DNA of 34,204 nt from NCBI GenBank assembly GCA_037074765.1, contig JBAMDO010000366.1, forward strand, positions 1-34,204, in the 5' to 3' direction. The notes under the pieces are model-generated. The model worked only from the letters and a program-made list of their open reading frames with translations, made no database searches and had not been told where the DNA came from. This document shows, piece after piece, positions 30,980 to 34,204 of this stretch. Made by a program: the position numbers and the translations under genes. The stretch comes from Mansonella perstans (lineage: Eukaryota > Nematoda > Chromadorea > Rhabditida > Onchocercidae). The stretch's first letter is position 1, and the number at the start of each line of letters is the position of its first letter.

Positions 30980-32063
30980 ACAACACACGAGCGTATTCAT
31001 ACGGGTATAATCAAATTTGAATGTCGAATCTGTGATTTTAAATGCAATCGTTTTGTTTGGATGGAAGAACATCAAAAGGAGGAGCACGGCTATATTTGTT
31101 CCGTATGCCAGCATAAATGTGCTGAATGGGGTGCTCTTAAAGATCATACTTTGCAAGAGCATGGTGGTTATTTGACCAGTGAGTCAAATGCAGGTTTGAA
31201 ATTTGTTTTTCATATTTCGACAATTTTGTTGCATTTTTTGCGATATAGCTCAAGCGATAATGACGATTATAACGGTCGCAGCAAAGAGAAAAAGATTTGC
31301 TGTCGTTTTTCTTTTCTCTCTTTATTGTAACTTCACTTTAGTTAATGAAGTTGGTGTTCCAACACTTAAACACGTTTTGTGGATGTGGACAGGTGAAAAC
31401 AGAATTTTAATTGTCTTAGAAAAGTTCTTGGCAGAATTAAATGGGAACATGATGAATACAGATGTGGATTTGCGTAATTCTGGCTTTCAATAGTGTTTCT
31501 TAAGCTTATGTTTAAGAGAGCTCATCCAAAATTTAAGAAAAGTCTAACTGATTTTGTTTGTTAATAAGTTTAAGAAATTTCAGTGAAACTTTGCAAAGTA
31601 TTTAACTGCATTTCAAAAAAGAAGTCTGCTTATTAGGAATATCATATACATACATTCATTATATATATATTCATGCACACCTATATAATATTTGTCTACA
31701 TACATACATAGTTACATAACATATACATAGAGAGGATTCACATGAATACAAGAAAGAAAGAGTAAGCTCTTCGAAGATTTCTCTCATGATTGATTGCAGA
31801 AAACGAAAAAATTTACGTGAATATGTACTGCACCATCACATATCAATTTTTTAGTGTGATATATTTTTTTCAATGAAAATAAAAGATTGGTATTATGATG
31901 TTTGGTTTGTTTATTGTTATGTAATTGGCATATTTGCACTCCACCTGATATTGCTTTTCTATTTTGTTCCTTTCAAGCAATTATTCTCATTTCTGGACAT
32001 TAATTAAGCCTTTCAGGTTATATCGATAGCCCACGTGTGTGGGTCATGTATAAGGGCGAATAA
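30980..32063 (+). pseudogene. Partial zinc-finger gene (last two exons), unit 2
   Basis: Exons 30980-31193 and 32017-32063 match unit 1 and the full gene, with the same two C2H2 fingers and the SPRVWVMYKGE tail. Upstream exons are missing and the poly-A run before the exon is longer than in unit 1. The coding part shows no change from the other two copies by eye. Confidence 0.75.
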
Positions 32064-33051
32064 AAGCGCTGGAATTGAATACGCCAGCTCAAAAGTGATA
32101 AGCTGGGTCAACTTTCACGTAAGCCATATTGGCTAAATTTTTTTACAGATTGCAAGTTTCAGATTATTTCCTCCATATGCTTATTGTGTTGTTATTGTTG
32201 TTACTTTGATGTATCTCGTTGTCATCATTTTCTTGTCATTTAACAAGTTAAAATTTCTCAACGTGTATAACACTATGTTTATATCTCAACGATTCCACTT
32301 TGATTTTTGCATTTGCTACAGCCAGGATGGGAAATGTGCTGATTGAACTTTCAGTTTGGGTTCCTTTGAATATTCGAAAGTTTTTTCTCTTTTTTTTTTA
32401 ATTTTTGGTCATCTAGTTTTGCACAGAATTTTAGTAAGTACCTTAATTAAGTCTTTATACCATTGTATCATTTAAAGGTGTTTTCATATTCTTTACGCAG
32501 TGTTTGTGCCATACTCCTTTTTATGAATTAGGAATATGTCAAAGCATTATTTTTTTATACTTGACAAGATAGACTTTTAAACATATGTATTCATATATCT
32601 TCACATATCTCCAAGGGCAACTAAATGGAACCAACGAATATTTTTCGCATTTTTTCATCGTATTCAGAATGTAAATGCTCACTGTTTCCATATGTTTGTA
32701 CTAATTTTCATTGTTTACTTGCTGCTTACATTGTTATAAAATTAGAGTTTGCAAGATCTGATGATCTGATCTGTAAGCTCAAAATAAATCAACTAAATAA
32801 AAAATAAATGATAAATTAACGGAGATTTTAGGACAGGAGATGATGTATGCTGCAAAATCGGAAGTATGAATTTATGGAAAATGGTTTTTTTTTTTAAGAG
32901 AAAAATCAGTGGGTTCTGTTCCGTCATACATTTTTGGAAAACCATAATGAATATGGTGATTTACCGCAGAAAGTGATACTCCATTGCAAAAACAGAAAGG
33001 ACTTGCCATGTGAATAGATGTGAAATTTAAAATTATTGTCGTTATTTGATT
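32064..33051. other. 3' flank of the partial zinc-finger copy, unit 2
   Basis: Parallel to 17327-18343. The poly-T near 32885 is the shortest of the three. Confidence 0.6.
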
Positions 33052-33255
33052 TTATGTTAATTGCTGGACGTAGTATATGCAGTCGATGGTTCTTGGTTCG
33101 TCCAAATGTCTGGAATAACTAAATATTGAGCCCTTTTCAGATGCTTGGTTTGTCCCAAGTCCGGTATAGCCGAGTGTCAGGCCATTTCCAACTGCTGACC
33201 ATGTAATCATGGGATTGCTTGTCAACTCGGGTTGTTTTACGTCACAAAAGTAGTA
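33052..33255 (-). CDS. Unrecognised minus-strand exon (copy of 18344-18538)
   Basis: Same CTTTTAG acceptor and frame (YYFCDVKQPELTSNPMITWS and on). It differs from the first copy by several replacements and reads past the Gln codon (IYYVQQLT) to TAA. An 11-bp deletion near 33061 alters the end. Family unknown. Confidence 0.4.
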   Translation of the reverse strand, partial: YYFCDVKQPELTSNPMITWSAVGNGLTLGYTGLGTNQASEKGSIFSYSRHLDEPRTIDCIYYVQQLT

Positions 33256-33762
33256 CTAAAAGAGGGAGAGATGTGAGGGCAGAATTTGTCGATAATAATT
33301 TCTCTTAAAACTTAATAGTTGAATGTCAGCAATTGCTTGTATAAGTAAGGAAATATAAAGTAAGGTATCGATGTGCTAATGAGTGAGAGAGACAAATAAT
33401 AGAAGATTCATTGGAATGGATTTTAAAAAGAATTGGAGATGGAAGCAATTTATTGTTATTTTAAAAAATAACTTTCATTAATTAGATTTTTTTATGATGC
33501 TGAATAAAAGATTGAATAAAATTGTTTCTGTGAAGGGATGTTGATAATTAATTTCAAGCTGCACAGTAGATTGAATTTAAATTTTGATTGTATAGTAAAT
33601 AATCAGATAGGGAATGAGATCGAAAGATACTGGTGCTGATATTGTCTTGCATTTCGCGGGACATTGAATTTGTTTAATTTGTAAAATCCTTTGCGCGATT
33701 ACTTGTATCGATTGGACAGTAATAATCGGCATGATCTTTGACCGCTAAAACTATAGGATATA

Positions 33763-33890
33763 TCTATCCTGAATATATGAGTTTTGATCTATGACCTACT
33801 AGTGCTTCTGACCTGCTAATATAACTATCTGGAATATATGTTTCGATCTATGACCTACTAATACTACTTCTGACCTGTTAATATAACTAT
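33763..33890. repeat. Imperfect tandem duplication, second locus
   Basis: Counterpart of 19082-19215, with a short deletion (TATCC) in the middle. Confidence 0.7.
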
Positions 33891-34098
33891 TAAATAAAAT
33901 TAATTTGATTACGCAACTGTCAGTGTGTCTATCTATAATATGAATTTTGAAGCATAGGACTATCAAAATTTTTTCATCAATTGATTAATTATAGAGTTGG
34001 GTGAATTGATGAATAATTAACAGCTCGATGGTTCAGTATTACTAGTGTTGAAACCGTAAGTTGCGATGCAATGTCCCACACATCATGATGGAATAGCA

Positions 34099-34204
34099 GC
34101 AGGTCAAATGTGAGCTTAGCAAATGCTTTATTGAATGGCAGCAAGTCAAATGTGACCTTAGCAAATGCCTTATTGAATGGCAGCAGGTCAAATGTGAGCT
34201 TGGC
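34099..34204. repeat. 42-bp minisatellite, second locus (cut by window end)
   Basis: Units start at 34099, 34141 and 34183. They carry substitutions absent from 19426-19573 (GGCAGC for GGAAGC). Confidence 0.88.

Larger units (their letters stand above)
28204..34204. repeat. Segmental duplication B, unit 2 (continues past window)
   Basis: Starts with the same GAATCTCTATAGTCAGTTGT as unit 1 and matches it throughout, apart from a 133-bp presence/absence at 29228-29360 and small indels. After about 33130 it continues in parallel with 18421-19573 of the first zinc-finger locus, through the minisatellite. Confidence 0.93.

Overview
The window is eukaryotic. It is AT-rich (about 70% by eye) and has short genes with small introns. 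Splice donors read GTAAGT and acceptors read TTTCAG or TTTTAG. Acceptor-like sites sit just 5' of several start codons with no coding exon before them, as expected for spliced-leader trans-splicing. This points to a nematode; a spirurid or filarial worm is my guess from composition only.

Layout. (1) 1-4305 and 7361-11680 are two direct copies of one segment. Each carries a two-exon gene for a tiny secreted collagen-like protein, a fold-back (long inverted repeat) element of about 1 kb, conserved minus-strand ORFs and an orphan signal-peptide exon. They are separated by about 3 kb of AT-rich DNA with no recognisable gene. (2) 12.1-13.7 kb holds degraded exons of an unrecognised gene. At 13842-17326 follows a multi-exon C2H2 zinc-finger gene (about eight fingers) with in-frame stops and single-base frameshifts. 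A minus-strand exon and minisatellites lie downstream. (3) 20.4-23.0 kb holds an orphan last exon of a cyclophilin (minus strand), a 1.4-kb element with inverted terminal arms of about 190 bp, and two unrecognised short minus-strand ORFs. (4) 23421-28203 and 28204-34204 are head-to-tail copies of a second segment. Each carries a second subtype of collagen-like gene (the first copy frameshifted, the second intact), fragments of unrecognised genes and the last two exons of the zinc-finger gene. The zinc-finger 3' end is therefore present three times.

The main novelty is the family of minimal secreted collagen-like proteins. Each has a signal peptide, one Cys, then 22-24 uninterrupted Gly-X-Y triplets and almost nothing else, at 92-95 residues. 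There are two subtypes, a shared TATA-containing upstream module, mirror-image copies of that module and orphan first exons. The locus looks like an actively duplicating and decaying gene family. Some of the lesions are single-base losses in A runs, so assembly error must be excluded before calling pseudogenes.
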